A stretch of 6,505 nt of DNA from an uncultured Oscillospiraceae bacterium (GTDB lineage Bacteria; Bacillota; Clostridia; Oscillospirales; Acutalibacteraceae), in NCBI GenBank assembly GCA_900552285.1, contig URYV01000088.1, positions 1 through 6,505 of the forward strand, given 5' to 3'. Below the pieces are notes generated by a model, which ran no database searches, was not told the origin of the DNA, and saw only the letters and a list, made by a program, of their open reading frames with translations. How positions within the stretch are numbered: position 1 is the first letter of the stretch; every line of letters starts with the position of its first letter. Shown here piece after piece: positions 6,083 to 6,505 of this stretch. The position numbers were made by a program, and so were the translations under genes.

Positions 6083-6091
6083 GCCCCTTTT
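6070..6091 (+). terminator. Weak plus-strand terminator-like hairpin
   Basis: GGCTTT (6070-6075) pairs with AAAGCC (6080-6085) around a 4-nt loop, followed by CCTTTT. The 6-bp stem and short T run make it a modest terminator for plus-strand transcripts. It overlaps the -35 box of the minus-strand promoter. It could block read-through into the aldolase gene, or end a plus-strand RNA if the structured element is in fact read in that direction. Confidence 0.3.
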
Positions 6092-6094
6092 AGG

Positions 6095-6117
6095 AAATTT
6101 AAGAAAAATATAAATTT
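6095..6117. repeat. AT-rich inverted repeat before the aldolase promoter
   Basis: AAATTTA (6095-6101) and TAAATTT (6111-6117) form a perfect 7-bp inverted repeat around a 9-nt A-rich spacer. It ends 4 nt before the -35 box of the aldolase promoter. It could be an UP-like element or a regulator site. Such repeats also arise by chance in AT-rich DNA, so confidence is low. Confidence 0.3.
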
Positions 6118-6121
6118 GGGC

Positions 6122-6151
6122 TTGTAAAAGATACCGATTGTGATGTATAAT
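6122..6151 (+). promoter_or_regulatory. Promoter for the class II aldolase gene
   Basis: TTGTAA (6122-6127) and a perfect TATAAT (6146-6151) are separated by 18 nt, with A/T-rich DNA upstream. The predicted start is near 6158, giving a leader of about 26 nt that contains GGAGGAA (6171-6177), 6 nt before the ATG. A strong -10 box and ribosome binding site fit a highly expressed glycolytic gene. Confidence 0.7.
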
Positions 6152-6183
6152 AAGCTGTAAATAAAATTTTGGAGGAATTTCAA

Positions 6184-6505
6184 ATGCCACTTGTTAATAC
6201 GACAGAGATGTTTAAAAAAGCTTATGAAGGCGGTTATGCCATCGGCGCTTTCAACATTAACAACATGGAGATTGTACAGGGTGTTGTCGCCGCATGTAAA
6301 AAGCACAACGCTCCCGTTATTCTTCAGGTTTCGGCAAGTGCAAGAAAGTATGCTCATCATGACTATCTGCTTGCCATGGTTAAGGCCGCCGAAAAGGAGA
6401 CCGGTCTCCCGATAGCTCTTCATCTTGATCACGGTCCCAATTTCGAGACCTGCAAGGAGTGCGTCGACGGCGGATTTACTTCGGTCATGATCGACGGAAG
6501 CGAAA
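6184..6505 (+). CDS. fba: Class II fructose-1,6-bisphosphate aldolase (N-terminal part)
   Basis: Zinc-dependent aldolase interconverting fructose 1,6-bisphosphate with dihydroxyacetone phosphate and glyceraldehyde 3-phosphate in glycolysis and gluconeogenesis. Only the first 107 residues are present, about a third of the usual roughly 285-310; the window edge cuts the gene. The family motifs GAFNINNMEIVQG (21-33), ILQVSASARKYA (46-57) and ALHLDHGPNFE (78-88) are clear. D82 is the catalytic acid and H83 a zinc ligand. The remaining zinc ligands and the substrate loop lie beyond the edge. The start has a strong GGAGGAA site and its own promoter. Tagatose-bisphosphate aldolase (GatY/KbaY) is a close relative and cannot be fully excluded from this fragment, but no galactitol or tagatose genes are seen. 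It would also use the dihydroxyacetone phosphate from rhamnose, though it is not part of that operon. Confidence 0.92.
   Translation, partial: MPLVNTTEMFKKAYEGGYAIGAFNINNMEIVQGVVAACKKHNAPVILQVSASARKYAHHDYLLAMVKAAEKETGLPIALHLDHGPNFETCKECVDGGFTSVMIDGSE

Noticed and set aside
5436..6113. Plus-strand open frame of 225 codons across folT and its upstream region
   Set aside because: The translation is highly charged and low in motifs. It runs antisense to folT helices and through the structured RNA region.
5897..6190. Minus-strand open frame of 97 codons over the structured region, as a small protein gene
   Set aside because: No plausible ribosome binding site or motif is seen. The base-pairing pattern explains this stretch better.
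6052..6432. Minus-strand open frame of 126 codons over the aldolase start
   Set aside because: It is antisense to the clearly conserved N-terminus of the class II aldolase and crosses its promoter.

Overview
The window looks like part of a chromosome from an anaerobic, gut-type Clostridia bacterium (Firmicutes). The GC content appears intermediate by eye. The evidence is: strong AGGAGG-type ribosome binding sites before most genes, sigma-A-type promoters, an ECF-transporter S component of the folate type, a short-chain reductase with the YmfI signature, an ApbE lipoprotein, and a Clostridia-style class II aldolase. No transposase, phage gene, CRISPR array, tRNA or rRNA was seen. I could not assign a genus.

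Region 1 (1-3491, minus strand) is an L-rhamnose catabolic operon transcribed rhaB-rhaA-rhaD: rhamnulokinase, L-rhamnose isomerase and rhamnulose-1-phosphate aldolase. The rhaD 3' end runs off the left edge. The genes are packed tightly (2-nt gap, then a TAATG overlap), and each downstream ribosome binding site lies inside the gene before it. Together they turn L-rhamnose into dihydroxyacetone phosphate and L-lactaldehyde. No rhamnose transporter, mutarotase or regulator is in the window.

Region 2 (3492-3657) is a divergent control region. It has an extended -10 promoter for rhaB, an imperfect palindrome just upstream of that promoter's -35 box, and an opposing promoter for the plus-strand genes.

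Region 3 (3658-5342, plus strand) is a two-gene unit with overlapping ATGA stop/start. The first gene is a FabG-type reductase whose motifs resemble YmfI, the EF-P 5-aminopentanone reductase. The second is apbE, a secreted or lipid-anchored FAD:protein FMN transferase. Both products may therefore act in protein modification.

Region 4 (5343-6183) holds folT on the minus strand, ending 4 nt from the apbE stop, and a 319-nt upstream region. That region carries a minus-strand promoter and an elaborate set of complementary segments predicting a structured RNA of roughly 165 nt ending just before the folT ribosome binding site. It does not match the folate (THF) riboswitch as I know it. It is either an unusual folT leader or a standalone non-coding RNA, and it is the most interesting part of the window.

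Region 5 (6122-6505, plus strand) is a promoter, a strong ribosome binding site and the first 107 codons of a class II fructose-bisphosphate aldolase, cut by the right edge.
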